A DNA stretch of 43,279 nt from Clostridia bacterium (GTDB lineage: Bacteria > Bacillota > Clostridia > CAKSNL01 > HGM11501). A program made the position numbers and the translations under genes. The notes under the pieces were generated by a model. The model was not told where the DNA came from, did no database searches, and saw only the letters and a program-made list of their open reading frames with translations. The DNA lies in NCBI GenBank assembly GCA_017411325.1, contig JAFQQJ010000057.1, forward strand, positions 1-43,279. Direction: 5' to 3'. Shown here piece by piece: positions 26,789 to 36,201 of the stretch; position 1 is the stretch's first letter; every line of letters starts with the position of its first letter.

Positions 26789-27662
26789 ATTTCATACTCA
26801 TTAATGCTTCTACTCTTTTTTCTATCGGCGGATGCGTAGAAAAAAGATTTGACAGCTTCTTCATAGGATCGGAAATATACATTCCCTCCGTTGCCTTGCT
26901 GGCGCGCATCACAGGAGCAGGATTTCCGCTTATCTTAAGAAGTGCCGAAGCAAGAGCCTCCGGCTTTCCGGTAAGGTCTGCCGCCGTGGCATCCGCAAGA
27001 TATTCCCTGTTTCTTGACAGGCACATTCTGAGGAGCTGTGCCGCAATCGGCGCAAATATCATAAGGACAAGACCGATTATGGCAAGAAGTCCGTTTCCCG
27101 AATCTCTGTCCGAGCGTCTTCTTGCACCGCCCCATAAAAGACTGCGTGAAAAAATATCAGAAATTATGATAATTGCACCAACCATTATGGATGCAACGGT
27201 CTGAAGCAGTATATCATAATTTTTAATGTGCCCGATTTCGTGAGCAAGAACTCCCCGCAACTCATCCTGATTAAGTGTTTCAAGAAGTCCTCTTGTTACA
27301 GCCACAGCCGAGTGTGACGGATTTCTGCCGGTAGCAAAAGCATTGGGCGACTTATCCTCTATCACATAAAGCTCCGGCATAGGAAGTCCTGCCTCTGTGC
27401 ATATACCCGAAACAAGGCTTCTTAAATATGCCTCATCATTCCCCGTCGCCTTTTTTGCTCCGTTTGCCGCAAGTGCCATTTTTGCCGAATTCCAGTAAGA
27501 CAAGAGCGATGTTCCTATGGAAATGACACCGGCTATCACGATGGCATAGTTTCCGTAACCCATGGCATCCGCCACAAAGTATACCAGAAGATACAGCACA
27601 ACCGCTATAATTCCGACTATTAAAAATGTTTTGATTTTATTTTTTGCAATTGCAAAACCCAT
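26787..27662 (-). CDS. htpX: HtpX-like membrane zinc metalloprotease (M48)
   Basis: HtpX-type proteases degrade misfolded membrane proteins from the cytoplasmic side. From the ATG at 27662 (AAGGAG upstream) the protein is 291 aa. Two N-terminal membrane helices are followed by the zinc motif HEIGH (in GVLAHEIGHIKNYD), two more hydrophobic segments, and the third-ligand region NREYLADATAADLTGKP. THPPIEKRVEAL ends the protein, as usual for the family. It starts 10 nt after the rhamnosidase stop, so the two share a transcript, although no functional link is obvious. Confidence 0.93.
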   Translation of the reverse strand: MGFAIAKNKIKTFLIVGIIAVVLYLLVYFVADAMGYGNYAIVIAGVISIGTSLLSYWNSAKMALAANGAKKATGNDEAYLRSLVSGICTEAGLPMPELYVIEDKSPNAFATGRNPSHSAVAVTRGLLETLNQDELRGVLAHEIGHIKNYDILLQTVASIMVGAIIIISDIFSRSLLWGGARRRSDRDSGNGLLAIIGLVLMIFAPIAAQLLRMCLSRNREYLADATAADLTGKPEALASALLKISGNPAPVMRASKATEGMYISDPMKKLSNLFSTHPPIEKRVEALMSMK

Positions 27663-27672
27663 TTTATACTCC

Positions 27673-29856
27673 TTATATATACTGAATAAACATATATTCG
27701 CCTGCAGGAACAACCTTTGTTTCATCGCCTATGATGATTTCTGTCTCAACGGGAGTTTCGATTTCATAGCGGATGAAGCCTTCGTCCTCATATGTCCACT
27801 TGGAGCGAACCTTACCCTTTCTTGTTTCGATGGATGCCTCTAAGTACCCCAGTCTCTTATCAGGTGTAGGCTTAATCACAATTTTTTCAAAGCCCGGAGC
27901 TTCCTCGCATCTGTTGATACCTGCAGCTACCATATATACCCAGTCAGCCACAGCACCGTATGCATAGTGGTTGAAGGAGTTCATATTGGTGCTCCAGAAT
28001 GTACCGTCCTCCTTCTTTCCGTCCCAGTGCTCCCATATTGTTGTTGCACCCATTTTAACGGAGAAGAGCCAGGAAGGATATTCCTCCTGAAGAAGGATGC
28101 TGTATGCAACATCTGCATAGCCGTTCTGTGAAAGGGCATGAAGAAGATAAGGTGTTCCCACAAAGCCCGTCGTAAGCTTATTGCCGTTTGCCTTTACCAA
28201 ACAAGCCAAACTCTTTGCGGTTTTCTTCATATCCTTTGCAAGATTAAAGTAAAGAGCGATTGCGTGCTCTGTCTGAGTCTTATAATCATCCTGCCATACT
28301 TCGCGGAACTTCTTTACTATATTCTTGTAAAGCTTTTCGTACTTTTCAACATCCTTGCCGAGAATTTTACCTGCCTTAATAACCAGAGATGTGGAATATG
28401 CATAGAATCCCTGCGCGATCAGGTCTTCACGGCTTGAGCCCTTATAGCTTCCTTCGGGAGCGTCGATTCCAAGCCAGTCACCATACTGGGGATTACCCTT
28501 AAACATATACTTTTCGGTGGTTACATTTGTCATATAGTCAACATACTTGTGCATAGATTCGAACTGGTCTGAAAGTATCTTCTTATTACCGTAGGTAAGA
28601 TATACCTCCCAGGGGCAGATTGTTGCCGCATCGCCCCACGCCGCACCGGAGGAACGGAGAGATTTCTTGTTTGCTTCGGGAAGCCCCTTGAAATAGAAGG
28701 GAACCATCTTGGGAACGCCGCCGTCTTCGCCGGAGGCTGCCTCCAAGTCGTGAAGCCATTTTGTAAAGAACTTTTCAACATCGTAGTTAAATGTTGCCGT
28801 ACGGCAGAATACCTGAGTGTCACCTGTCCATCCCATACGCTCGTTTCTCTGCGGACAGTCTGTCGGAACGTCAAGATAGTTATCCTTCTGTCCCCAGAAG
28901 ATGTTGTCAAAAAGTCTGTTAAGCTTTTTGTTGGAGCTGTTCAAGTAACCCGTTCTCTTCATATCGGAGTATACACAGATACCTGTGAAGTTGTCGGGAT
29001 TTACCTTTCTTCCGGGATGCTTTATGATTCTTATATATCTGAACGCCTGGAAGGAGAACTTGGGCTTATAGCTATTTAAGCCTTCCTTACAGGTATAGTC
29101 GGTAAGAGTTTTTGCGGTACGGTAGTTTTCACGGTAGAAGTTTCCGTCCTTATCAAGCACCTCTCCGCAGTCAAAGATAAGCTTTTCGCCTTCCTTTGCT
29201 TCAACGGAAAAAGCCACATAGCCTGTCATATTCTGACCGAAGTCCAGGATTTTCTCACCGTTGGGCGTCTTTATAAGGGTGGGCTTTATTATTTCGTGTT
29301 CTGTTATTTTTTCACCTTCCTGGGGAATCAATACCTTTTTGCTCCATTTGGTAAATTTTGCATTTACGCCTTTTTTATCGGTGAAGCGGGCATCGATTGT
29401 TTCGCCGTGGTAAATGTCGGTATACATAATGGCACTCTGCTTTGTCATCCATGTTTCGTCTGTCTCGATTTTTTCTTCTGTACCGTCCTCATATGTAATA
29501 TCAATATCACCGATTATGGCGATGGGAGGTGTAATCTGATAGCCCTTTTCAATTCTTGCAATTGAGCCGCTCATCCAGCCGGGGCCTACTTCAACCTCAA
29601 CAAGACTCTTCTTACGAAGCTGTGATGTGATGTCATAGGTCTGATACTGAATTCTCTTTTCATACTGTGACCAGCCGGGAGCAAGAATGAAGTCCCCTAC
29701 TCTCTCTCCGTCAATCCTTGCCTCGTATACACCGAGTGCAGTAAGTGTGAATGTGGCTTTTTTTACCTTTTTAGCAAGGTCAAGCTTTTTATAAAATATA
29801 ACTGCGCCGCCTTCTTTATATTCTGCCGCGTGGGTTATCCAGTTTGCTTTTATCAT
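27673..29856 (-). CDS. Alpha-L-rhamnosidase, GH78
   Basis: GH78 enzymes release terminal L-rhamnose from glycosides and polysaccharides. The 727-aa protein begins with the beta-sandwich typical of the family (residues 1-250, WITHAAEY, LAPGWSQYEKRIQYQTYDIT), followed by an (alpha/alpha)6 barrel with the diagnostic DCPQRNERMGWTGD motif (general acid Glu region) near 335-348, GDWLGID, and the late TTIWEHWDG motif with its conserved Glu. The C-terminal beta domain is present. There is no signal peptide, so it acts in the cytoplasm on imported oligosaccharides. It is shorter than many GH78 proteins because the extra CBM-like N-terminal domain is missing. The ATG has AAAGGAGGAG, and the promoter is divergent with the next gene. 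Confidence 0.92.
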   Translation of the reverse strand: MIKANWITHAAEYKEGGAVIFYKKLDLAKKVKKATFTLTALGVYEARIDGERVGDFILAPGWSQYEKRIQYQTYDITSQLRKKSLVEVEVGPGWMSGSIARIEKGYQITPPIAIIGDIDITYEDGTEEKIETDETWMTKQSAIMYTDIYHGETIDARFTDKKGVNAKFTKWSKKVLIPQEGEKITEHEIIKPTLIKTPNGEKILDFGQNMTGYVAFSVEAKEGEKLIFDCGEVLDKDGNFYRENYRTAKTLTDYTCKEGLNSYKPKFSFQAFRYIRIIKHPGRKVNPDNFTGICVYSDMKRTGYLNSSNKKLNRLFDNIFWGQKDNYLDVPTDCPQRNERMGWTGDTQVFCRTATFNYDVEKFFTKWLHDLEAASGEDGGVPKMVPFYFKGLPEANKKSLRSSGAAWGDAATICPWEVYLTYGNKKILSDQFESMHKYVDYMTNVTTEKYMFKGNPQYGDWLGIDAPEGSYKGSSREDLIAQGFYAYSTSLVIKAGKILGKDVEKYEKLYKNIVKKFREVWQDDYKTQTEHAIALYFNLAKDMKKTAKSLACLVKANGNKLTTGFVGTPYLLHALSQNGYADVAYSILLQEEYPSWLFSVKMGATTIWEHWDGKKEDGTFWSTNMNSFNHYAYGAVADWVYMVAAGINRCEEAPGFEKIVIKPTPDKRLGYLEASIETRKGKVRSKWTYEDEGFIRYEIETPVETEIIIGDETKVVPAGEYMFIQYI

Positions 29857-29886
29857 TATTGTCTCCTCCTTTAATAAGTTAACTTG

Positions 29887-29915
29887 ATTATACTCTTTTA
29901 TTTACCTCTTGTCAA
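29887..29915 (-). promoter_or_regulatory. Rhamnosidase promoter (shares -35 with the divergent promoter)
   Basis: On the minus strand TTGACA (29910-29915), 17 nt, TATAAT (29887-29892), both consensus. The -35 overlaps the plus-strand -35 at 29909-29914. Confidence 0.85.
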
Positions 29916-29937
29916 TCAAAAGGCTTTATGTTAAAAT
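29909..29937 (+). promoter_or_regulatory. Promoter of the MBL-fold gene
   Basis: TTGTCA (29909-29914), 17 nt, TAAAAT (29932-29937). The -35 is the same 7-bp sequence used in the opposite direction by the rhamnosidase promoter. Confidence 0.7.
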
Positions 29938-29968
29938 AAATTTAATATATAATAAAGGAAGTTATTCT

Positions 29969-30772
29969 ATGACAGAATTTTATTTGCTGAAAAACAACAC
30001 CAACGGTCAGATGATGGGGCTTTTGTTCCGCGACGATGACAATATAATTATTTTTGACGGAGGTACCACGGGAGATTCTGCGGGTATTTTATCCCTGCTT
30101 GAAGGCTTTGGCTTATCCCACGTTGATGCCTGGTTTTTCACCCATCCCCACCCGGACCATACCTTTGCATTCCGTGATATTTTATTGAATCACAAAAATA
30201 TTTCCGTCGGAAAAGTTTTAAGGAATTTTCCTTCGCCCGAATTTATAAAGGAGCACACAAAAAGAGGCGAATATGAATACAACGCCCTTGTGGAGTTTAA
30301 CAAGCTTCAAGACAAGCGTTTCGCATCCTTTAACAAAGGGGATGTTTTTTATATCGGAAAGTTCAGGATTGAAGTGATGCGCACTTTCAATCCCGAAATC
30401 ACAAGCGATGTGGCAAACAATTCCTCTGCCGTTTTCAAGGTGACGGGGGAAAACAAAACCGTTCTTATTTTAGGGGACTTGGGCATTGCAGCCGGGCACG
30501 AGGTTATGGAAATGTACGAATCCGAAAGCCTTGAAGCCGACTTTACCCAGATGGCACACCACGGTCAAAACGGTGTTGACAAGTCTTTTTACGAAAAATT
30601 CACTCCGAAGGCTTGCTTATGGGCATCGCCCTCCTGGCTCTGGGACAATGATCAGGGAAACGGCTTTGATACAGGCATTTACAACACCGTAAGAACAAGA
30701 GAATGGATGGCAGAGCTCGGAGTAACAGAGCACTATGTCGAAAAGGATGGACCCATCAGGTTGGAGATATAA
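29969..30772 (+). CDS. Metallo-beta-lactamase-fold hydrolase
   Basis: From the ATG at 29969 (AAAGGAAG upstream) a 267-aa protein. It carries the metal-binding THPHPDH motif (about 57-63), an IFDGGTTGD strand before it, the later Asp ligand in LILGDLGIAAG and the His motif MAHHGQNG, so two zinc sites look complete. There is no signal peptide. The order of motifs resembles the ComEC-C-terminal-like branch of the MBL fold rather than beta-lactamases or glyoxalases; the substrate cannot be told. It is divergent from the rhamnosidase and could be linked to it by the shared promoter region. Confidence 0.85.
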   Translation: MTEFYLLKNNTNGQMMGLLFRDDDNIIIFDGGTTGDSAGILSLLEGFGLSHVDAWFFTHPHPDHTFAFRDILLNHKNISVGKVLRNFPSPEFIKEHTKRGEYEYNALVEFNKLQDKRFASFNKGDVFYIGKFRIEVMRTFNPEITSDVANNSSAVFKVTGENKTVLILGDLGIAAGHEVMEMYESESLEADFTQMAHHGQNGVDKSFYEKFTPKACLWASPSWLWDNDQGNGFDTGIYNTVRTREWMAELGVTEHYVEKDGPIRLEI

Positions 30773-30805
30773 AAAAGCTTTGAGGCAATGCCTCAAAGCT
30801 TTTTT
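30771..30805. terminator. Bidirectional terminator after the MBL gene
   Basis: A perfect stem of 16 bp (30771-30786 with 30790-30805) with a 3-nt loop and A/T runs at the base. It overlaps the MBL gene's stop and ends just before the stop of the convergent F5/8 gene. Confidence 0.93.
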
Positions 30806-30806
30806 C

Positions 30807-33365
30807 TTATTCGTATGAAATTGTAATTGTCTGTGTTGCGCCGTCCCAGGCAACCTTGTATCCCATATTTTCAGATACAAAACGCAGGGGTATAAAGGTT
30901 CTTCCGTCCTTTATTATTGGAGCAACCTGTGCATTGTAGCGGGTGTCATTGATGTATACTCTGTCATCCTCAATCTGGAAGAGCATAAGGTCTTCGCTCT
31001 CGGTTATTACTTCAATCTTCTGGTCATATTCAATCCAGTTGATGGAAGCTCCCATCTGCTCTAAAAGTCCTCTTAAGGGAATCATTGTATAGTTTTTGAA
31101 GATAAAGGGTGCAACGTCGGTTGTGATAACCTTCTTTTCTCCGTTCTTGTTTACTGTGATGTCCTTTGAGCCGATCTGAAGCACATAGCTTACATCGTCT
31201 TCCAGAGCCTCTCTCTTATAATCGCCCTCGGTCTGATAGAACTTGAATTCGCCGCAGGTAGCATAGTTTCCTCTACCCTTTATAACGATAACTCTTATAT
31301 ACCTTGCCTTCAACGGCTCATCAAACATAATGCTCTTGGGATCGGTGCTGTCGCTTTCCATAACGTAGCTGTCATAGAATTCATAATTCTTTCCGTCAAG
31401 GGAATATTCTATTTCAATCTCCTCAAAATGGCCTGTAAGGTTTCCGTCAAGCCTTGGCTGATAACCTAAACCGCTCAACGTATATGCATAACCCAGATTA
31501 AAATCAATTGTTATGGGAAGTCTGCCGGGGTTATTTGTGATTTCAGAGTGATAGTAGCTTTCGCTGTTACCGTCTATCATAAGGGAAGACGGCTGATTTT
31601 CAATCTTATCTGTCTTAACACTTATACCGGGGAACTTCACAGCAACATAGGAATATTCGTCGGATTTTTCAATCAAATCCTTCGCCGTAATGGTCTTAAG
31701 AGAAGGATTTTCCTTTAAGAGGCGTATCTCTCCTGCGCTTCCGTAAGCGTCACGGGCGTGTACAAGCACAAGCTTAACTGCCTTTGCCTTGATATTGGTG
31801 TTGAAGTAAACAGTTTTCGCCTTTTCATTGTATGCCCAGGCTCCTTCTGCCACTTTCTTGAAGCTTTCTCCATCGGGAGAAACGTGTATTTCATACTCTG
31901 TGCAAACGCCTGCACCCAGGTTCTTTCTGGGATAGTAGCGGTAGCCTGAAACAGCCTGCTCCTCGGGAAGGATTATGGTGATATAGTGAGGCTCTATTGC
32001 TTTGGGATTAATCATTGTGTGCCAGTGGGACGTAAGGTCTCCGTCGATTGTCTTTTCGGGCACTTCGTTGGGAATGCCGTTATTTGCATTTATACTTGAT
32101 GCATCAAATGTCCAGCCTGTAACAGGAAGCTCATCCTCTGAAAGAACTGTGCTCTTAGGTTCATTTGTTGCAGGAGCTTTTGTCTCTTCCTTCTGAACTG
32201 CCGCAAGGCTCGCTCTCTTAACGCTTGCATTTGTAATGCCCTTTGAAGGAAGGCTTGCCTTTGGTGCAAGAAGTCTCATTTCTCCTGCAGTTGCATAACC
32301 CCCTGTTCCTTCAACATACTGAAGGCGTACATATTTAGCCTTGTAGTTAGCTGTAAATTCCGCAGTTTTTGCACTGTCATCATTTTTCCAGGAGCCTTCT
32401 GCTACCTTTTCAAAGTTTTCGTTGTCGTTGGATATATAAATTTCATATCTTACACATACGCCAACACTGCTCTTTCTGGGGTAATAACGGAATCCCGAAA
32501 ACTCGGTTTCTTCGGGAAGAATTATCGTGAAATAGTGAGGAGGGTTAGCCTTGGGATCTATTGCAGAATGCCAGTGGGTAACCATATCTCCGTCCACTAC
32601 ATTTTCCGGCTTCTCATAGGGCACACCCTTGGGAGAGTTTGCACTTGAAACCTGGAAAAGCCAATCAACAGGATCCATTTCGTCTGCAGCCATTGCTTTT
32701 CCCGAAACCTTTTCACTTGATATATAGTCAATGTTCATGGTCTTACCTCCGGCAGCAGGTGCAGCAGGTGTAGCAGGTGCAGAAGGAGCAGAAGCTGCGC
32801 CGCCGATTTCGCTTGCCTTTACATTTGCTGTAATTTCAAGAGGAGCAGAGCCGCTCTTGGGAGCAAGTATTCTTATCTCGCCTGCACTTCCGTAACCGAA
32901 ATCAGCTTTTACAAGCTGAAGTCTTACGAATTTTGCGTTGTAGTTTCGGGAAAATTCCACGGTCTTTGCGGTATCATCCTTTTCCCAGGTGCCTTCTGCT
33001 ACCTTCTGGAAATTTTCGTTATCGTTGGAAAGATAAATTTCATACTGTGTGCAAACGCCTGCACCGCCACCCGATCTTGGATAGTAGCGGTAACCGCCTA
33101 TTGCGGTTTTTTCAGGCATTTCAATGGTAATGAAATGAGGGCCTTCTGCCTTGGGTTCAATGGATGAATGCCAATGGGAAACTGTATCGCTGTCAAGTAC
33201 GTTTTCACCCTTTTCTCTGGGCGTTCCTCCGGGAGCATTCTGGCTTGATACATGTACCTTATAGCCTTCAATGGACATTTCATCGGAGGCCATTTCACCT
33301 TCAGCCATTGCCGTTACCGTGAAAATCATTAAAAGCGCCAATATCAATGCTAAAATCTTCTTCAT
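30807..33365 (-). CDS. Secreted protein with four F5/8 type C domains and a copper-amine-oxidase-like stalk
   Basis: An 852-aa exported protein: signal peptide (1-21), then discoidin/F5-8 type C (CBM32-like) domains at about 30-168, 233-367, 417-551 and a divergent fourth at 575-711, joined by Ala/Pro/Thr linkers, and a C-terminal copper-amine-oxidase N1-like stalk (about 727-852, with MIPLRGLLEQMGA and FIPLRFVSENMGYKVAWD). The first three domains share the motif D(G/S)D..(S/T)HWH and the RYYPR strand, so they are recent internal duplications. No catalytic domain is present. This is probably a surface or secreted glycan-binding protein; the ligand is unknown. The ATG has a GGGGG site. It is 17 nt after the next gene and co-transcribed with it. 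Confidence 0.85.
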   Translation of the reverse strand: MKKILALILALLMIFTVTAMAEGEMASDEMSIEGYKVHVSSQNAPGGTPREKGENVLDSDTVSHWHSSIEPKAEGPHFITIEMPEKTAIGGYRYYPRSGGGAGVCTQYEIYLSNDNENFQKVAEGTWEKDDTAKTVEFSRNYNAKFVRLQLVKADFGYGSAGEIRILAPKSGSAPLEITANVKASEIGGAASAPSAPATPAAPAAGGKTMNIDYISSEKVSGKAMAADEMDPVDWLFQVSSANSPKGVPYEKPENVVDGDMVTHWHSAIDPKANPPHYFTIILPEETEFSGFRYYPRKSSVGVCVRYEIYISNDNENFEKVAEGSWKNDDSAKTAEFTANYKAKYVRLQYVEGTGGYATAGEMRLLAPKASLPSKGITNASVKRASLAAVQKEETKAPATNEPKSTVLSEDELPVTGWTFDASSINANNGIPNEVPEKTIDGDLTSHWHTMINPKAIEPHYITIILPEEQAVSGYRYYPRKNLGAGVCTEYEIHVSPDGESFKKVAEGAWAYNEKAKTVYFNTNIKAKAVKLVLVHARDAYGSAGEIRLLKENPSLKTITAKDLIEKSDEYSYVAVKFPGISVKTDKIENQPSSLMIDGNSESYYHSEITNNPGRLPITIDFNLGYAYTLSGLGYQPRLDGNLTGHFEEIEIEYSLDGKNYEFYDSYVMESDSTDPKSIMFDEPLKARYIRVIVIKGRGNYATCGEFKFYQTEGDYKREALEDDVSYVLQIGSKDITVNKNGEKKVITTDVAPFIFKNYTMIPLRGLLEQMGASINWIEYDQKIEVITESEDLMLFQIEDDRVYINDTRYNAQVAPIIKDGRTFIPLRFVSENMGYKVAWDGATQTITISYE

Positions 33366-33382
33366 TTAAATAGCCCCCTTTC

Positions 33383-36058
33383 TTAAAATTCAGACGCCAA
33401 AGCGTCAACTGCTGTTTTATTGATATTCTTACCGAATGCCGCCATATTGCCGGATTCGTAAACTTCAAGTCCGAAAATATCGGAGAATATCGTTACGGGA
33501 ACGTAAGGAATTCCGTCAATTACGGTTACGGGATTTGTGAGAGGTTTAAGAACGCCGTTTCTTCTTCCTTCCAATGTGCCAACTGTTGTATAGAAGGTTG
33601 TTTCACCGCGAAGCTTAAACATCTGTCTGTCAGCTTCATAAACCGTTCTTAAACGAAGTGCATCATAAAGGAAGTAAGAAGGCATATACATAACGCCGTT
33701 TATTCTCTTTGCACCGTATCGCATATCGGGATCATAGGTATACATCTTTGCACCGGATACAAATGCTCGGTTGGAACCGTCAGAAACCACAGTAACATCT
33801 GTAAGTGCTGCTCTTTCTTCCTTGGAAAGAGACTTCTGCGCCTTTTCTGTATAGATGTAGTTAAAGCGCGCATTGGGTGCTGCGTTACCGTCTACATAGA
33901 AATTCATAATGTCACCCTTTGCATTGTCAACCCACTTGAATTCAAAGTCAACCGTTGCACCAATTCCAAGGAGAGCTTTTGAAACCTTTAAGGAAAGTGT
34001 CTTTCCTGAAAGGGCATATTCTGCTTTTCCGATTACGGAAAGACTTCCGTCGGCATTAAGACGCGATACATCGCCTGCGGCGGGAGTGTTTATAACAAAG
34101 TCATAGCCTTCCCAGCCTGTTGCGTGGTTTCTGTCTGTATCGATGTAAAGCTTCATCCAGGCATCGCCCTCGGGCTTTGTGATATCAGATGCCGCTTCAG
34201 CATAGAAGTAGAGGTTTTCAGCATCTCTTGAAACCTTTGCTTTTATAACATTGTTTCGCGCGGTGTAGTTTTCATAAATAACTCCGCCCACACCAACATC
34301 GTTACGGTTGTATGTGCCCTTGTTGTTGATAAATTCGGGAGTTACGCCTTCCCATGTTGCCACATTGTTTATATCAATGGTCTTTTCTGCACCTGCAACG
34401 GGAGCGGCTTCCGCACCCTTGAACTTTCTTACAGCATCAATCAAAAGTGCATAGTATGAATCCTTCATATCGCCCTTGGTGGGTTCCATATCACGGCTTC
34501 CGTCATCGTCATACTGGTCGGGGAATGCATTTGAAACTCCGTTCCAGGTAACATAACGGCCTGCACGCCATTCGTTCCAGCCTGTGATGAAGATGTATTC
34601 CGGATCAATTTCAAGTGCGCGGTCAAGCTGCTCTGTAAAGAAGTAGCCATACTTATGGGCACCGGGTGTTCTGTCGTGACCTAAGAGGTCTGTATAGCTA
34701 CGGCCCATAACAAAGGTATCATTCATGGCTGTTAAGCTGTGCTTTACATAAGAATGGTTTGCAGATGTTCCGACGGTTACCTGCTCATATGTTCCGTCAG
34801 CATTCTTTGTATAGGGCTCCTGGGGATAGATCTCAAGCCAGCCCCATTCATTTTCCCTTGTCTGATGGCTTGTATAAGAAGGCTGAGGTCTTCTGAATGT
34901 AAAGAAGCTCTTAAGCTCGTTCATTAAAGCTTCGTCCACTATGTCTCCCTCATTGGGGATAAGCGAGTCGGGATGTGCCATAATAACAGGCTTTCCTTCC
35001 CAGTAGAACCAGAGGTCTGACCAGTTTTCGTTTCTGTATGTATTTATATATGCTCTTGTAATGTTGGTTTTTGCGTGGTCTGCCGTGGGCGAGAAGGGTG
35101 TCATATATCCGATTTTCGGAGCGTTAATACCTGCTTCTCTTGCATCACGGAGCGCCTGGAACAATACATCTGTTGAAGCCTTCCAGGTGGAAGCACCGTT
35201 TGTGGCATCAAAGAAGAGTACATCAACACCTGCATTTGCAAGCATTTCGGCGTGCTTTCTTGCTACCCAGTAGTCTGTGCTTAAGTAGTAGCCGAAGAGT
35301 GGTTCATTCCAGAACCAGCTCATAGCTGCAGTGGGCCACACTTCATTATAATAGTCATACTTTGCTTCGGGATGAAGCTTTGCAAATTCCGTATTATTGC
35401 CGGGCTGGGAAGTTTTATATCCGGGATGATGCCATGTCCAGTAGAAAATCCCCACGAACTTATCGTCTCTTACGGGCCCAACCTCTTCATAGTCGGCTAC
35501 CTTTCTGCCTAAATCATCGGTAAATGCCCATGTGGTGCTGTGATTGTTTATAATGGTTTCTTCGGGAACAGGCACATATTTTTCGGTTTTGTACTCGTCG
35601 GCCGAAAGCGTAAAGCTGTCTATTCTAAGCTGATAGTAGCCGCCCTTGGCCGCAATAGTGCTCATAAAATAAAGGTCGTGTACACCTGTTGTTTCCTTTA
35701 TTGCACCGCGGTATTCCTTTGTAACACCCTCTGAGTCCTTGTCAATATTTACATAGCCAAGCAACTCACCCTTGGGGCTGTCAAGTCTCACCTGGAGCCA
35801 CTCACCGTCGTTAGTTCCCGATAAGTCGTTATACGCCCTTATCACGATGGACTTCGCTCCGGTTAAGTCAATGCTCTTAAAACCTATGTAGCTGTAGGGT
35901 GCGTGGAAATAATATCCTCCGTCCCTCAGCCTTGCACTCGGGCCGATGTCGGTTGCCGTTTCGGTTCTTACTTCCGTAAATGCGGCGTGAGCAGGCATTG
36001 CACCAAAGAGAGTCATTGCCATCATAAATGCCAATGCCATTGAAAAGATTTTTCTCAT
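33383..36058 (-). CDS. Secreted glycoside-hydrolase-like protein (GH99/GH71-like) with CBM and stalk domains
   Basis: From the ATG at 36058 (AAGGAAGG upstream) an 891-aa exported protein: signal peptide (1-25, PAHAAF); a CBM6-like beta-sandwich (about 27-152); a TIM-barrel-like domain (about 195-550) with VGIFYWTWHHPG, VDVLFFDATNG and GWNEWRAG at 493-500, motifs of the GH99/GH71-like group; a CBM9/DOMON-like domain (about 558-735); and a copper-amine-oxidase-like stalk (about 780-885). Candidate acidic residues are D284 in LFFDATNG and E497 in GWNEW. The linkage it cleaves cannot be told. It leads a two-gene operon with the F5/8 protein, which shares the same stalk type. Confidence 0.75.
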   Translation of the reverse strand: MRKIFSMALAFMMAMTLFGAMPAHAAFTEVRTETATDIGPSARLRDGGYYFHAPYSYIGFKSIDLTGAKSIVIRAYNDLSGTNDGEWLQVRLDSPKGELLGYVNIDKDSEGVTKEYRGAIKETTGVHDLYFMSTIAAKGGYYQLRIDSFTLSADEYKTEKYVPVPEETIINNHSTTWAFTDDLGRKVADYEEVGPVRDDKFVGIFYWTWHHPGYKTSQPGNNTEFAKLHPEAKYDYYNEVWPTAAMSWFWNEPLFGYYLSTDYWVARKHAEMLANAGVDVLFFDATNGASTWKASTDVLFQALRDAREAGINAPKIGYMTPFSPTADHAKTNITRAYINTYRNENWSDLWFYWEGKPVIMAHPDSLIPNEGDIVDEALMNELKSFFTFRRPQPSYTSHQTRENEWGWLEIYPQEPYTKNADGTYEQVTVGTSANHSYVKHSLTAMNDTFVMGRSYTDLLGHDRTPGAHKYGYFFTEQLDRALEIDPEYIFITGWNEWRAGRYVTWNGVSNAFPDQYDDDGSRDMEPTKGDMKDSYYALLIDAVRKFKGAEAAPVAGAEKTIDINNVATWEGVTPEFINNKGTYNRNDVGVGGVIYENYTARNNVIKAKVSRDAENLYFYAEAASDITKPEGDAWMKLYIDTDRNHATGWEGYDFVINTPAAGDVSRLNADGSLSVIGKAEYALSGKTLSLKVSKALLGIGATVDFEFKWVDNAKGDIMNFYVDGNAAPNARFNYIYTEKAQKSLSKEERAALTDVTVVSDGSNRAFVSGAKMYTYDPDMRYGAKRINGVMYMPSYFLYDALRLRTVYEADRQMFKLRGETTFYTTVGTLEGRRNGVLKPLTNPVTVIDGIPYVPVTIFSDIFGLEVYESGNMAAFGKNINKTAVDALASEF

Positions 36059-36118
36059 TTTTATTCCTTCCTTTCTTATATTGAAGAGTAAGAGCAGCAA
36101 GTAAACTCTTATAATTAG

Positions 36119-36147
36119 ATTTTATAACACAAAAAAGCAAAAATCAA
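36119..36147 (-). promoter_or_regulatory. Promoter of the secreted GH-like/F5-8 operon
   Basis: On the minus strand TTGATT (36142-36147), 17 nt, TAAAAT (36119-36124). A short AAGAGT/ACTCTT stem lies in the leader between it and the ATG. Confidence 0.65.
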
Positions 36148-36201
36148 TCCCCTTTTTGTAGTTTTTTTATATGAATTTGTAAACTTAATAGTATCACGGT
36201 G

